From contig CAYJJU010000002.1 in NCBI GenBank assembly GCA_964370635.1, positions 1 through 64,000 of the forward strand: a stretch of 64,000 nucleotides of DNA, given 5' to 3'. The DNA comes from SIG603 sp964370635 (lineage in GTDB: Bacteria; Bacillota; Clostridia; Oscillospirales; Acutalibacteraceae). Shown here in pieces: positions 17,586 through 26,384 of this stretch. Position numbers and translations under genes: made by a program. The notes under the pieces were generated by a model. The model saw nothing but the letters and a program-made list of their open reading frames with translations, ran no database searches and was not told the DNA's origin. The stretch's first letter is position 1. The number at the start of each line of letters is the position of its first letter.

Positions 17586-18860
17586 TTAATCTCTTAGTTG
17601 TGGATTAAACACTTGGTCTAGTCCTGTATTCATTAGGTTTAGTGAGAACGAAACCAACGCAATTAATGTAATAATTGGAATGAACGCCCACCATGCATCT
17701 TTACCAAGAGCACCAAACTGTGTTGCCCAGCTCATCATCATACCAAGAGTTGTATTTTGTGCAGTTGAGGGGCCAAGGCCTAGCATTGAAAGCTGTGCTT
17801 CTGCCAAGATAGCAGAAGAAATTTGTAGTATTAGCGCCATAACAACATAAGATGCAACATAAGGTAAAATGTCAAGTGCAATAATTCTAGCCATTGAGTG
17901 GCCTGAAAGTTTTGAAATGTTTACGTGGTCCCTGTTTCTTAGTGAAATAACTTGTGAACGAACCGAACGGCAAGTCCATGGCCAAGCTGTAATACCGATT
18001 AGAAGTCCTACGACCTCTGTACCACGGGCATTTTGTCCCACGGCATTTGCGATAAGAATAAGTATGATAAAACTTGGAATAACAGTAAACAAGTTTGTGA
18101 TAAATGTAATTAAGTTATCAATTACGCCACCTGTGTAACCTGCAACAAGTCCTAAAGTAAGACCTATAGCTGTTGCTATCATACCTGCCATAAGACCCAT
18201 TATTAGTGAGTTTTGAACAGCGGATAATAGCTGAGTTAGCATATCTCTACCAAAGTTGTCTGTACCTAAAATAAATGTAAAGGTGTTTGCAACTTCACTT
18301 ACATTAACAAAGTCGTCCCCTGCAGGGTTTACAACACTACCAACGTCTTCAAGCGTTCCATCTTCATTTTCTTTTGCTATAACAAAGCCTTCTTCAGCCA
18401 AAATAGTCTGAATTTCTTCGTCAATTGCGTCAAGTCTGTTTCTGTCTGCTTTTAAAACTGTTCTTGGTGTAAGCTCTGCATCATAATTTTCTTGCCAAGA
18501 TGTTATAACACCCATTTTGTCGTCTAGAGAGAGAGAACCCTCCGCAACACCACCATAAGTATAAAGCCAATCTATCATAAGCTCTACATTTGTTTCGGGA
18601 AATCTGTCATCAATTCTTGTTGATAAGGTATCTAAGTCAAGTTTTACGGCAGCTCCACCGTTTGAGTCATTCGCTTCAATAACGTCAACAACGTTTACGT
18701 AAGTTCCCGGTGGTGTAAACAATTTGTTAGACACGTTTTGTAGAGGTTCAACCGGAGAAATGAACGGCCAAATAAGTGATGACAACATTATTGTCATAAA
18801 AATCACAAAACCTACTACAAACTTTGGCGAATGGAAAATTTGGTTTAATGTATGTTTCAT
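17586..18860 (-). CDS. Peptide ABC transporter permease (OppC/DppC type, with long insert)
   Basis: A 424-residue membrane permease. The C-terminal two thirds carry the BPD_transp_1 domain with the DNFGRDMLTQLLSAVQNSL entry and an EAA loop near HVNISKLSGHSMARII. An N-terminal membrane helix (residues about 15-33) is separated from that core by roughly 150 mostly hydrophilic residues (about 40-190). That makes it about 100 residues longer than E. coli OppC, so it should have an unusually large extracytoplasmic loop that may contact the binding protein. It lies in the middle of the importer operon, 37 bases after the OppB-type gene. Confidence 0.92.
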   Translation of the reverse strand: MKHTLNQIFHSPKFVVGFVIFMTIMLSSLIWPFISPVEPLQNVSNKLFTPPGTYVNVVDVIEANDSNGGAAVKLDLDTLSTRIDDRFPETNVELMIDWLYTYGGVAEGSLSLDDKMGVITSWQENYDAELTPRTVLKADRNRLDAIDEEIQTILAEEGFVIAKENEDGTLEDVGSVVNPAGDDFVNVSEVANTFTFILGTDNFGRDMLTQLLSAVQNSLIMGLMAGMIATAIGLTLGLVAGYTGGVIDNLITFITNLFTVIPSFIILILIANAVGQNARGTEVVGLLIGITAWPWTCRSVRSQVISLRNRDHVNISKLSGHSMARIIALDILPYVASYVVMALILQISSAILAEAQLSMLGLGPSTAQNTTLGMMMSWATQFGALGKDAWWAFIPIITLIALVSFSLNLMNTGLDQVFNPQLRD

Positions 18861-18897
18861 TTTAATCCTCCTATATTAGTTGTATTTTAATAATAAA

Positions 18898-19914
18898 TTA
18901 AGTATCCATTTGATTTGCCTTAACACGTGGGTCAATAAATCCGTAGACAATTTCCAGTATCAAGTTTGCAATCAAAACCATGATTGTAATTATTAGCGTA
19001 CAACCGGAGAGTAGCGGATAGTCACGTCCGCCTATTGCCCCAAATAGCGTTGAACCTATTCCGGGATAGTTAAATACCGATTCAGCAACTATGTTACCGC
19101 CAACCATAGCACCTAGTGAAAGTGCAAGGCCTGTAACTTGAGGAAGCATAGCGTTTCTGAAAACGTATCTTACAATTTTTGTGTCTTTAATACCTAGGAA
19201 ACGACTGTATTTTACATAATCTGCATTTAGTTCATAAATTGACATTGAACGCATGCCTATAGCCTGTCCGCCTATGGTAATAAGTACCATGGTTAAAAAT
19301 GGTAATCTGTAGTGACTGATTACAGATGCGACAAACTCCCAGCTAAATTCGGGAATTAAGTCAAAGCCGTAACCGCCACCTATTGGGAAAACCTTAAGCT
19401 TAAACGCAAACAGCCACAGCATTACAAACGCCATACCGAAGGCAGGAACGTTTGATAAGAACATGAAGAAAGGTAAAACAGCCTTGTCAAAACCTTTTTT
19501 CACGTATGCCGCAACGGCGCCTAATAGGTTACCTAAAATCCATCCTACTATAATAGCAGGAATTTGCAGTCCTATGGTCCACATAATTGAAGCACCGATA
19601 ATGTCTGTAACTTCACGTGGGTACTGGCTAAAGGACACGCCCATGTCGCCTTGGAAAAGACCGCCTATATATAGCATAAATTGCTCCGGATATGATTTAT
19701 CTAAACCGAAGCGCTCTGTATATTCAAGTTGAACTTGTTCTATTGCCGATGCATCCGTAACACCTGCGGTGGCTTGCGCCACAAGGGTATCTACAGGGTT
19801 ACCTGGCATTAGACGGGGTAGTAAAAAGTTAAGTACCAAAGCACATACAAGTGTTAAAAGATACCAAACAACTTTTTGCCCGTAGTATTTCATATAGCCT
19901 TTCAATACCATCAC
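18898..19914 (-). CDS. Peptide ABC transporter permease (OppB/DppB type)
   Basis: A 338-residue permease with an N-terminal helix (VVWYLLTLVCALVLNFLLP) followed by the OppB-specific PGNPVDTLVAQA segment, five further membrane helices and the C-terminal FIDPRVK motif. The EAA loop is around ELNADYVKYSRFLGIKDTKI. It forms the transmembrane pore with the OppC-type protein. It follows the binding-protein gene after 128 bases that include an attenuating terminator, so it is probably expressed at a lower level than that protein. The first residues read MMVLKGYMKYYGQ, so initiation one codon later is equally possible. Confidence 0.93.
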   Translation of the reverse strand: MMVLKGYMKYYGQKVVWYLLTLVCALVLNFLLPRLMPGNPVDTLVAQATAGVTDASAIEQVQLEYTERFGLDKSYPEQFMLYIGGLFQGDMGVSFSQYPREVTDIIGASIMWTIGLQIPAIIVGWILGNLLGAVAAYVKKGFDKAVLPFFMFLSNVPAFGMAFVMLWLFAFKLKVFPIGGGYGFDLIPEFSWEFVASVISHYRLPFLTMVLITIGGQAIGMRSMSIYELNADYVKYSRFLGIKDTKIVRYVFRNAMLPQVTGLALSLGAMVGGNIVAESVFNYPGIGSTLFGAIGGRDYPLLSGCTLIITIMVLIANLILEIVYGFIDPRVKANQMDT

Positions 19915-19941
19915 CTCATAATAAATTTTTAATACTAAGAT

Positions 19942-19993
19942 AAAAAGGTGACCCCAGTAGGGTTCTTTATAGGAATCCGGCTGTGATCACCTT
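19942..19993 (-). terminator. Partial terminator/attenuator after the peptide-binding protein gene
   Basis: On the minus strand AAGGTGA at the 5' end pairs with TCACCTT at the 3' end, with a further imperfect stem inside and TTTTTA after it. Its place between the binding-protein gene and the permease gene is typical of importer operons that make binding protein in excess. Confidence 0.75.
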
Positions 19994-20042
19994 AACATTT
20001 TATTTAACTAAATAATATCTACTGTTAAAACTGTAGCAAAAC

Positions 20043-21941
20043 TTATGCTAGGTCTTCAACAAGCATGATATTGTATAGACCGGCAATACCATAACCATTC
20101 AAAAGAATTGATGGTGGGATGTTTGTGCCGTCACCCTCTTCTGGGAAACCTGTCCAAACTGTTTCATTAACAACTTGGAATAAAACTGGTCTGTACATTA
20201 GAGCGAATGAAGGTACTTGCTCTAGATAGAATTTGTTTAGTTCTAGGTAGTAACCGTCAAGAACGTCTTGGTCAGTTTCGTTTGGAATTAGTTTAAGAAC
20301 TTCGTCAATTCTCTCGTCGTAGATACGGCTGTAAGAGAATGAAACTCTTTCTGGGAACTCGCCGCCAAAGCCATATAGGTATTGGTAAGCACGTGTCCAT
20401 GGGTTAGCAATTGAAGCACCTGCTGGTGAGCTCATAGCGATATCAAAGTTACCTGTTTGGATGTCTTCTGTCCAAATTGAAGATTCTGGATAGTATGTTT
20501 CCATAGAGATACCAATTTCGGCACCTGCAGCAGCAACTAGGTCAAGAGCAGCATTCCAGTCAGACCAACCTGCTGGGCACTCAACTTTGAAGTGCATTTT
20601 TTCGCCGTCATACTCTCTCCATCCGTCGCCATCTGTATCAAGTAGGCCAGCATCGTCAAGAACTTTATTAGCTCTGTCGTATTCTTTACCTACCCATTGT
20701 AGAGGCTCAAGCTCTGCAGAAATTCTGTTGTAGATTTCTTGCTCAGCGGCTGATGGGTTGAACATTGACCTTGGGAAGTCAGCAAATGATGGTGATTGGT
20801 TTGTCATAGCATTTGTTAGAATTTGGTCATAGTCTGTTGCATAAGCAATAGCTTGTCTAACAGCTGTTTGGTCAAGACCGGGTTTTGTTGTGTTGAAGTA
20901 TGCTGTTGGTAATGTTTCAGCTAGGTGATAAGGAGCTTCGTCTATGTATGTAGATACAGGAAGATTTAGTCCATCAACATCCCAGTATGTGTCAACATTA
21001 GCGATGTATTGTTGTGATACGTCGATTTGACCTTCTTTGAAAGCATTGTCGCCGGCGTCGTTGTTAGCATAAATGTTGTGAGCTATGTATTTTGGTACAG
21101 GAAGTGCTCCCCACATTGATGCATCTTGACCCCAGTAATCTTCAGTTCTTTCAACAATAATTGTTTCTTCTGAATCGAAGTAGTAGTGGTAAGGACCTGA
21201 TGTAGGTGCATCTTTCATGTCATCAGTTTTGAAAGCTTCTGAATCGCCTGAAACTTCTGCATCAAGTGCTTCTATATAAGCTTTTTGGTTTACGAATACT
21301 TTTGGAAGATATTCGATAACTTTTAGGTTGTTTTGTCCTTCGCCTGTAACAGCTGTAAATACAACTGTTGAATCATCAGTAGCAACTACGCTCTCGATGT
21401 ATTGGCTGTAGTCAACACCTATATTTGAGTTGTGTTTAACGTGCATGTCAAATGTAGCAGCAACGTCATGTGCTGTAACAGCTGTGCCGTCGTCCCACAT
21501 AGCAGCAGGTTTAATTTTAATTGTAACAGTTGTTTTGTCAGCGTTCCACTCCGGTGCGCCGTCTGCTAGTAGTGGATAAAGCTGTCCGTCAAGGCCGTTA
21601 TACATGTATAGTGTTTCATATACAACTGAACGAGCTTGGTCACCTTGGTCAATGTAGAAGCAAGATGGGTTTGGTGAGTATGGATTCATTGAGCCCATTG
21701 AACCCCATTGGATACCATTATAGTATAGGGTTTCGTTTCTTGGTGTAGCTTGTGCGCCACCTGATGTGTCTTCTGATTCTGTTTCTTCTGATTCTGTGTC
21801 TTCTGACTCTGTGTCTTCTGACTCTGTTTCACTTACTGATGCTGATGAAGGATCTTCTGTTTCTCCACCACCACAAGCAACTAGTGAAAATGCCATTGCT
21901 GCAATCATAAGTATTGCAAGAATTTTGCGCAAGTTTTTCAT
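20043..21941 (-). CDS. Peptide ABC transporter substrate-binding lipoprotein (family 5, OppA/DppA type)
   Basis: A 632-residue lipoprotein: signal peptide with lipobox SLVAC (Cys23), a highly acidic Glu/Ser/Thr linker (residues about 28-62, repeated TESED), then an SBP_bac_5 domain. Family features include SVVYETLYMYNGLDGQLYP, ADGAPEWNADKTTVTIKI, MWDDGTAVTAHDVAATFDM and RQAIAYATDYDQILTNAM. It captures peptides (or related ligands) outside the cell and passes them to the downstream permease. It has GGAGG 10 bases upstream of the ATG and a long leader carrying two promoter candidates. The strongly acidic linker probably keeps the domain away from the wall polymer. Confidence 0.94.
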   Translation of the reverse strand: MKNLRKILAILMIAAMAFSLVACGGGETEDPSSASVSETESEDTESEDTESEETESEDTSGGAQATPRNETLYYNGIQWGSMGSMNPYSPNPSCFYIDQGDQARSVVYETLYMYNGLDGQLYPLLADGAPEWNADKTTVTIKIKPAAMWDDGTAVTAHDVAATFDMHVKHNSNIGVDYSQYIESVVATDDSTVVFTAVTGEGQNNLKVIEYLPKVFVNQKAYIEALDAEVSGDSEAFKTDDMKDAPTSGPYHYYFDSEETIIVERTEDYWGQDASMWGALPVPKYIAHNIYANNDAGDNAFKEGQIDVSQQYIANVDTYWDVDGLNLPVSTYIDEAPYHLAETLPTAYFNTTKPGLDQTAVRQAIAYATDYDQILTNAMTNQSPSFADFPRSMFNPSAAEQEIYNRISAELEPLQWVGKEYDRANKVLDDAGLLDTDGDGWREYDGEKMHFKVECPAGWSDWNAALDLVAAAGAEIGISMETYYPESSIWTEDIQTGNFDIAMSSPAGASIANPWTRAYQYLYGFGGEFPERVSFSYSRIYDERIDEVLKLIPNETDQDVLDGYYLELNKFYLEQVPSFALMYRPVLFQVVNETVWTGFPEEGDGTNIPPSILLNGYGIAGLYNIMLVEDLA

Positions 21942-22056
21942 GTGAGTTTTCCTCCTTAAAATTTAGCTTGGATTAAGCTATGTTGTTTTGAGTCGAATTT
22001 TAAGTTTTTATGCATAATTATTAAAATTTAAAATCGTCTCTCAATTCAATGTTGCC

Positions 22057-22085
22057 ATTTTAGCACTTTTTATATTCAATTTCAA
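22057..22085 (-). promoter_or_regulatory. Proximal promoter of the peptide-importer operon
   Basis: Minus-strand TTGAAA (22080-22085), 17-base spacer, TAAAAT (22057-22062), about 115 bases upstream of the start codon. The stretch 21942-22312 between the two genes is otherwise AT-rich non-coding DNA. Confidence 0.6.
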
Positions 22086-22116
22086 GCCTAAATTGTAATT
22101 TTTATTGAAAAAGTCG

Positions 22117-22132
22117 GTTACAATATTGTAAC
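22117..22132. promoter_or_regulatory. 16-bp perfect palindrome between the two importer promoters
   Basis: GTTACAATATTGTAAC is a perfect inverted repeat, 31 bases upstream of the proximal -35 box and about 50 bases downstream of the distal -10. It looks like a dimeric regulator site; the regulator is not identifiable here. Confidence 0.45.
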
Positions 22133-22182
22133 ATTGGCTACAAACCTTTTACCTTTTGTTAAATTTGCATAAAAGGTAAAAG

Positions 22183-22211
22183 TGTATATTATACGAAAAA
22201 TGCATTGACAA
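22183..22211 (-). promoter_or_regulatory. Distal promoter of the peptide-importer operon
   Basis: Minus-strand TTGTCA (22206-22211), 17-base spacer, TATACA (22183-22188), overlapping a TATAAT five bases upstream. Confidence 0.45.
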
Positions 22212-22312
22212 TTTATCTTTTAATGAAATATGCCAATTTTCGAATTTAGAAAGTATTTCTAATTGTGTTAATTATTATAAAATTCCAAAGTAAACTACAA
22301 CTATTTGCCATT

Positions 22313-23257
22313 TCAGCAAGCCAAATATTTCTTAATACAATTGGTTTTAAACCCCAAAATGTCAAAACTCTTCATTTCTTTCCACCATTTTGCTGTGTCG
22401 CCTAAATTTAAAAACACTTCTATGCCCATATTTTTTAATATATAGATGTCATCTTTTGAAAGCGCACCGGCATTAAGGCCTACTTCGTATAAATCCCAGT
22501 GCTCTATCATTTTTAATGTATCGGCATTTACATATCTAATATTTGCACCTAGTCTTAGATTATCAGGCTTTTTGTTGTCCTTATAGTAGGCTTGTATCTC
22601 CTCATTGATTTTTTTAACACCTGAAAAAAGTATACACTTGCCACTTACTTCAAGTTTATTTATCAGCCTGTCCACTTCTTTTATTAGGCCTAAATCCTTA
22701 AATTCTATCTCTGCAAATTCGCATCTTTCTTCATTTTTTAGCCATAGCAAAAACTCTTCAAGGCTTGGGTACGTGGCGTATCTTAAATCACCATTTAACA
22801 GCTCTTTATACTTTTCATTATATAGGGCTTCAAAATTATTAAATATGCACTCGCTAATTTCGTCGTGATTATTTGTGTTTTTTACACTTTCCACGGCTTG
22901 TTTTGCGCAGTTTATCACATTTTGCTCACTGTCTAAGCACCAAGGCAAATAAAAGAGACTTTCGTCCTCATATCCGCCTTTTGGAAAGTAGGAATTTAGA
23001 TGTCCTGCGTAAGGCATTTTTACTTTACACGCCTCTTCAAGACTCATTTGCGATATTAATCGCCTTTCTTTTTTATCTGCAAGCCCACACATTACCCGTG
23101 CAAACCCTGCATCATGCGCCACTAAAACCTTGCCGTCTTTTGTGAGCCTAATGTCAAGCTCAACAGCATTAGCGCCACTATTAATAGCGGCGCTAAATGC
23201 AGGCATTGTATTTTCGGGCGCAAGTGATACATCTCCTCTGTGAGAAATAATTTTCAT
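22313..23257 (-). CDS. Glycerophosphodiester phosphodiesterase family protein
   Basis: The ATG at 23257 is chosen because GGAGAAGG lies 5 bases upstream and it overlaps the permease stop as ATGA; the product is 314 residues. The GDPD motifs are SHRGDVSLAPENT at the N-terminus, AVELDIRLTKDG (metal ligands of the ExD pair), VAHD and FAEIEFKD (third acidic ligand). It hydrolyses glycerophosphodiesters to glycerol-3-phosphate and an alcohol. A segment of about 90 residues after VAHD is unlike typical bacterial GDPDs and forms an insert. No signal peptide is seen, so it is cytoplasmic. It is the last gene of the GDPD-ABC operon and probably processes what the transporter brings in. Confidence 0.87.
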   Translation of the reverse strand: MKIISHRGDVSLAPENTMPAFSAAINSGANAVELDIRLTKDGKVLVAHDAGFARVMCGLADKKERRLISQMSLEEACKVKMPYAGHLNSYFPKGGYEDESLFYLPWCLDSEQNVINCAKQAVESVKNTNNHDEISECIFNNFEALYNEKYKELLNGDLRYATYPSLEEFLLWLKNEERCEFAEIEFKDLGLIKEVDRLINKLEVSGKCILFSGVKKINEEIQAYYKDNKKPDNLRLGANIRYVNADTLKMIEHWDLYEVGLNAGALSKDDIYILKNMGIEVFLNLGDTAKWWKEMKSFDILGFKTNCIKKYLAC

Positions 23258-24096
23258 CTTGCCTTCTCCCATTTCTTTTCTTTCATATTTGTTTGAACAT
23301 ATACCACAGCCGTTACAGACGATAACAAGAACATTATTACCGACAAGGCAGCCGCCTTTTCATATCTGAAATTGCCGAATAAATTAAACAGCGATATACC
23401 AAGCATTTGAGGATGGTTTCCATCCATTAGATACGGGGTTGTAAACGAGCCTATATTTCCCATAAAGATAAACGCCACACAGATGAATACATCTTTATAT
23501 GTGAGTGGGAATATCATTTTAAAGAAAATTTGCAGTTTGTTAGCCCCTACGTCTTTGGCAGACTCTATAACCGATGTAGGAATTGATGACATAGCCGCCG
23601 CCATTAGCATGGTCGCAAAAGGAATATTAAACCATAAATTCATGAGTATAACGCCATTCATATCATACATAAGGCCTAACTCTATGTCCTGCCCCATGGT
23701 TTGCCCTATCCGATTTATAAGGCCTGAATCTCTAATTATTGTAATCATACCGTTAACCGCAACAAGACCCGGAATAAAGCGTGGCAATAAATATAAATTT
23801 CCAATAAGCTTACTTACTCTGGTATTTGAAAACCTTAAATAAACCGCAAGCATATACGATATTACTATGCAGAAAATCACGGTTAAAAACACTACTTGCA
23901 AGGTATAAATTATATTTTCCCTTTGAATTTCATCTGTTATAAAATACAAGTAATTGTCAAGCCCATATCCGCCATCTTCAAGAGTAAAACTGTTTACTAC
24001 ACTTAAAGCTATTGGAATAAGCACTATAAATATTATTATAAGCATTGCAGGGCTTATAAGTAAATACGGCAATATTTTCATAAAAACTTTTTTCAT
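23254..24096 (-). CDS. ABC transporter permease (PotB/FbpB-like)
   Basis: A 280-residue membrane protein with six hydrophobic segments and the binding-protein-dependent permease domain. The EAA-type loop is SSIPTSVIESAKDVGANKLQ, followed by FFKMIFPLTYKDV. Together with the other permease, the ATPase and the lipoprotein it forms an importer of the spermidine/putrescine-iron(III)-2-aminoethylphosphonate type superfamily. Its stop codon overlaps the start of the downstream GDPD gene by 4 bases (ATGA), which couples their translation. The substrate is inferred, from the flanking GDPD genes only, to be a glycerophosphodiester or similar phosphoester. Confidence 0.88.
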   Translation of the reverse strand: MKKVFMKILPYLLISPAMLIIIFIVLIPIALSVVNSFTLEDGGYGLDNYLYFITDEIQRENIIYTLQVVFLTVIFCIVISYMLAVYLRFSNTRVSKLIGNLYLLPRFIPGLVAVNGMITIIRDSGLINRIGQTMGQDIELGLMYDMNGVILMNLWFNIPFATMLMAAAMSSIPTSVIESAKDVGANKLQIFFKMIFPLTYKDVFICVAFIFMGNIGSFTTPYLMDGNHPQMLGISLFNLFGNFRYEKAAALSVIMFLLSSVTAVVYVQTNMKEKKWEKAR

Positions 24097-24183
24097 TATT
24101 CACGCTCTATTCTACCGCTTTGCGGTTATATTTCATCGGTGTAAAGCTGCCGTACTTGACGACAGCCTTCATCAATATTTTAA

Positions 24184-25335
24184 TTAGTCAAGAGTACCTA
24201 TTTCAGCATCCCATTTTTCATTTAGAAGTGTGCCCAGTTCACCTATTGAGTATGAACGGAAGGCAGCTATGTTTAGTCCCTCGATTGATTTTACAAGCTC
24301 GGCATCAAGTGTGCTAAAGTCGATAACAGGAAGAGCCGCCATAGACTCAAGTGCTATGTTTTGTGCCTCTGGTGTTAGCATGTAATCAATAAATGCCTGT
24401 GCACCTTCTGAGTTTGAGCCAAAGCTTGGAATACCAAGTGATACTGTGCCGCCTGTAAATGCAGGGTCGATTTGAGTTAATTTAATTTCCTCTGGCATAG
24501 TTCCTTGTGCTTGTTGAGAGATAACCATGTCGGCCCAAGCCGGTGTCATGTCTATTTCTTTACTTGCAAGCAAATCAAGTGTGCCTTGGTTTTTGTTTGG
24601 GTAAACAACTTTGCCTGATGATTGATACATAAATTCATGAAGCTCTGTCATAAGGTCAAAACCTTGTCCCCAGCTGTCCATAATAGATTCATCAGTATTC
24701 ATAAGCTCTGCTTCGTCTAAGTAGTTGTAAACACTTGTCACAACAAATGAGCTACCTGCGCCGCCTGAGCTTGGTGTGTTGTATGCAAATCTGCCTGGGT
24801 TGTCTTTAATCCATTGGTATAACTCATCAGCAGTTTGTGGTGGGTTTGGAACTGTTTCTGAGTTGTACGCTAGTAAAACCGTTGTGCCTCTGTAAGGAAC
24901 AAAGAGGTCAGGTCTTTCTGCCTCTGCCGGAGTAATAGTAAGGTTTGCCATGTTTGGTACACTAGTTTCATCGATTGGCAAGAACATGTCTTCTCCACCT
25001 TGAGTCATGTAACCTGTAATTTCAGTGTTACCAACTTCAATTAAATCGTAATCTGTGTTTTCTTGTCCTGCTTCATATGTTGCAATAAGTCTGTCTGCAA
25101 GGCTTTGTGTGCCTGTACCCGATGTGATAAATTGAAGTTCTGCCGTGTATCCGCCTTCATTCACTTCATTAAATTTTTCAACTTGTTTTTCAAATTGAAG
25201 CTTTACATTGTCTGAACCACTTGCCCAAATTGTAACTGTTTTGTCGTCTCCTCCGCCTGAAGAACAGCCTACAAATGCTGTTGCCGCAAACGCTGTTGCC
25301 ACTGCCATAGCAGCTATTTTTTTTAGTATACTCAT
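24184..25335 (-). CDS. ABC transporter substrate-binding lipoprotein (family 1/6-like)
   Basis: A 383-residue lipoprotein with signal peptide and lipobox FVGC (Cys23), a short GGGDDK linker and a type 2 periplasmic-binding fold beginning TVTIWASGSDN. Further on come DLIEVGNTEITGYM, LLAYNSETVPNPPQTADELYQ (a strong SBP signature) and NSEGAQAFIDYMLTPEAQNI near the C-terminus. It lies between the ATPase and one permease gene in the GDPD-ABC operon and has GGAGG 7 bases from the ATG. Relatives bind iron, thiamine, polyamines or phosphonates; the ligand here is unknown. Confidence 0.9.
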   Translation of the reverse strand: MSILKKIAAMAVATAFAATAFVGCSSGGGDDKTVTIWASGSDNVKLQFEKQVEKFNEVNEGGYTAELQFITSGTGTQSLADRLIATYEAGQENTDYDLIEVGNTEITGYMTQGGEDMFLPIDETSVPNMANLTITPAEAERPDLFVPYRGTTVLLAYNSETVPNPPQTADELYQWIKDNPGRFAYNTPSSGGAGSSFVVTSVYNYLDEAELMNTDESIMDSWGQGFDLMTELHEFMYQSSGKVVYPNKNQGTLDLLASKEIDMTPAWADMVISQQAQGTMPEEIKLTQIDPAFTGGTVSLGIPSFGSNSEGAQAFIDYMLTPEAQNIALESMAALPVIDFSTLDAELVKSIEGLNIAAFRSYSIGELGTLLNEKWDAEIGTLD

Positions 25336-25390
25336 TTTCTTTCCTCCAAATTTGTTTGCATTTTCTTTTATATTGAACAGTTAGCCTGTA

Positions 25391-26365
25391 TCAATCTCTG
25401 TCGTATTCTGCTTGTTTTGTAAAGCTTAGCGAAACTTCTTCTCTTTCAGAAAACTTAGATGCAGCGTTTCTATTTACATAGCTTCTAATAAGTTTTCCCT
25501 TTACATCTACTAAAATTTCTGCATAGTGACCAAGCATCATCACTGTTACAACACTGCCCGTGTATTTTCCGTCGCCGCCCTTTTCGACAACAACGTTTTC
25601 AGGCCTTACGCTTACTATTTTATTGCCATCTTCTATAAAGTTCATCTCGCCTATAAAAGATGCCACATATTTGCTTTTTGGATTATCATAAATTTCATTT
25701 GCTGTGCCAATTTGTTCAAATACGCCTTTGTTCATTACAACTATCCTATGAGAAAGCGCCATAGCCTCCTCTTGGTCATGGGTGACAAACACAACCGTAA
25801 TGTTAAGCTCACTCTGAATTTTTTTAAGCTCTTCCCTCATTTGCTGACGAATTTTTGCATCAAGTGCAGAAAACGGCTCATCAAGAAGTAGCACAGACGG
25901 CTTTAGTAGAAGTGCCCTTGCAATTGCGACACGCTGTTGCTGTCCGCCTGAAAGCTGTCCGGGATATTTTTTGCCATGTCCTGTCATTCCGACAAGCTCA
26001 AGCATTTTATCCGCACGCTCGCTCATTTCTTTTTTCTCGACTTTTCTTATTTTAAGTCCAAATGTAAGATTTTCGTAAATTGTCATATGTGGCCATAGAT
26101 TATAGCTTTGAAACACCATAGCCGTCGGTCTTTTCTCAGGTGGCAGTTGATGTATTGGCGCTCCGTCTAAGAGGATTTCGCCGTCGTCTACATTTAAAAA
26201 TCCGCCAAGTGTTCTTAAAATTGTAGATTTTCCACAGCCGCTGGGCCCTAACATAGTAACAAACTCGCCCTCGTAAACGTCTAAATCTATATTTTCAACG
26301 CCGTCGCCGTTTGCGTATTTTTTTGTCATGTTTTTTATTTGAAGTTTTATTTTCCTGTCTGTCAT
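25391..26365 (-). CDS. ABC transporter ATP-binding protein (PotA/FbpC-like)
   Basis: Start set at the ATG at 26365 (AGGAG 9 bases upstream) rather than the adjoining TTG. The 324-residue protein has Walker A GPSGCGKSTILR, Q-loop VFQSYNLWPHM, signature LSGGQQQRVAIAR, Walker B VLLLDEPFSALD and the H-loop VTHDQEEAM. A C-terminal TOBE-like regulatory domain follows (IVSVRPENVVVEKG). It belongs to the group of ATPases serving polyamine, iron and phosphonate importers and energises the two permeases of this operon. Confidence 0.92.
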   Translation of the reverse strand: MTDRKIKLQIKNMTKKYANGDGVENIDLDVYEGEFVTMLGPSGCGKSTILRTLGGFLNVDDGEILLDGAPIHQLPPEKRPTAMVFQSYNLWPHMTIYENLTFGLKIRKVEKKEMSERADKMLELVGMTGHGKKYPGQLSGGQQQRVAIARALLLKPSVLLLDEPFSALDAKIRQQMREELKKIQSELNITVVFVTHDQEEAMALSHRIVVMNKGVFEQIGTANEIYDNPKSKYVASFIGEMNFIEDGNKIVSVRPENVVVEKGGDGKYTGSVVTVMMLGHYAEILVDVKGKLIRSYVNRNAASKFSEREEVSLSFTKQAEYDRD

Positions 26366-26384
26366 CAAAGTACTCTCCTAAAAT

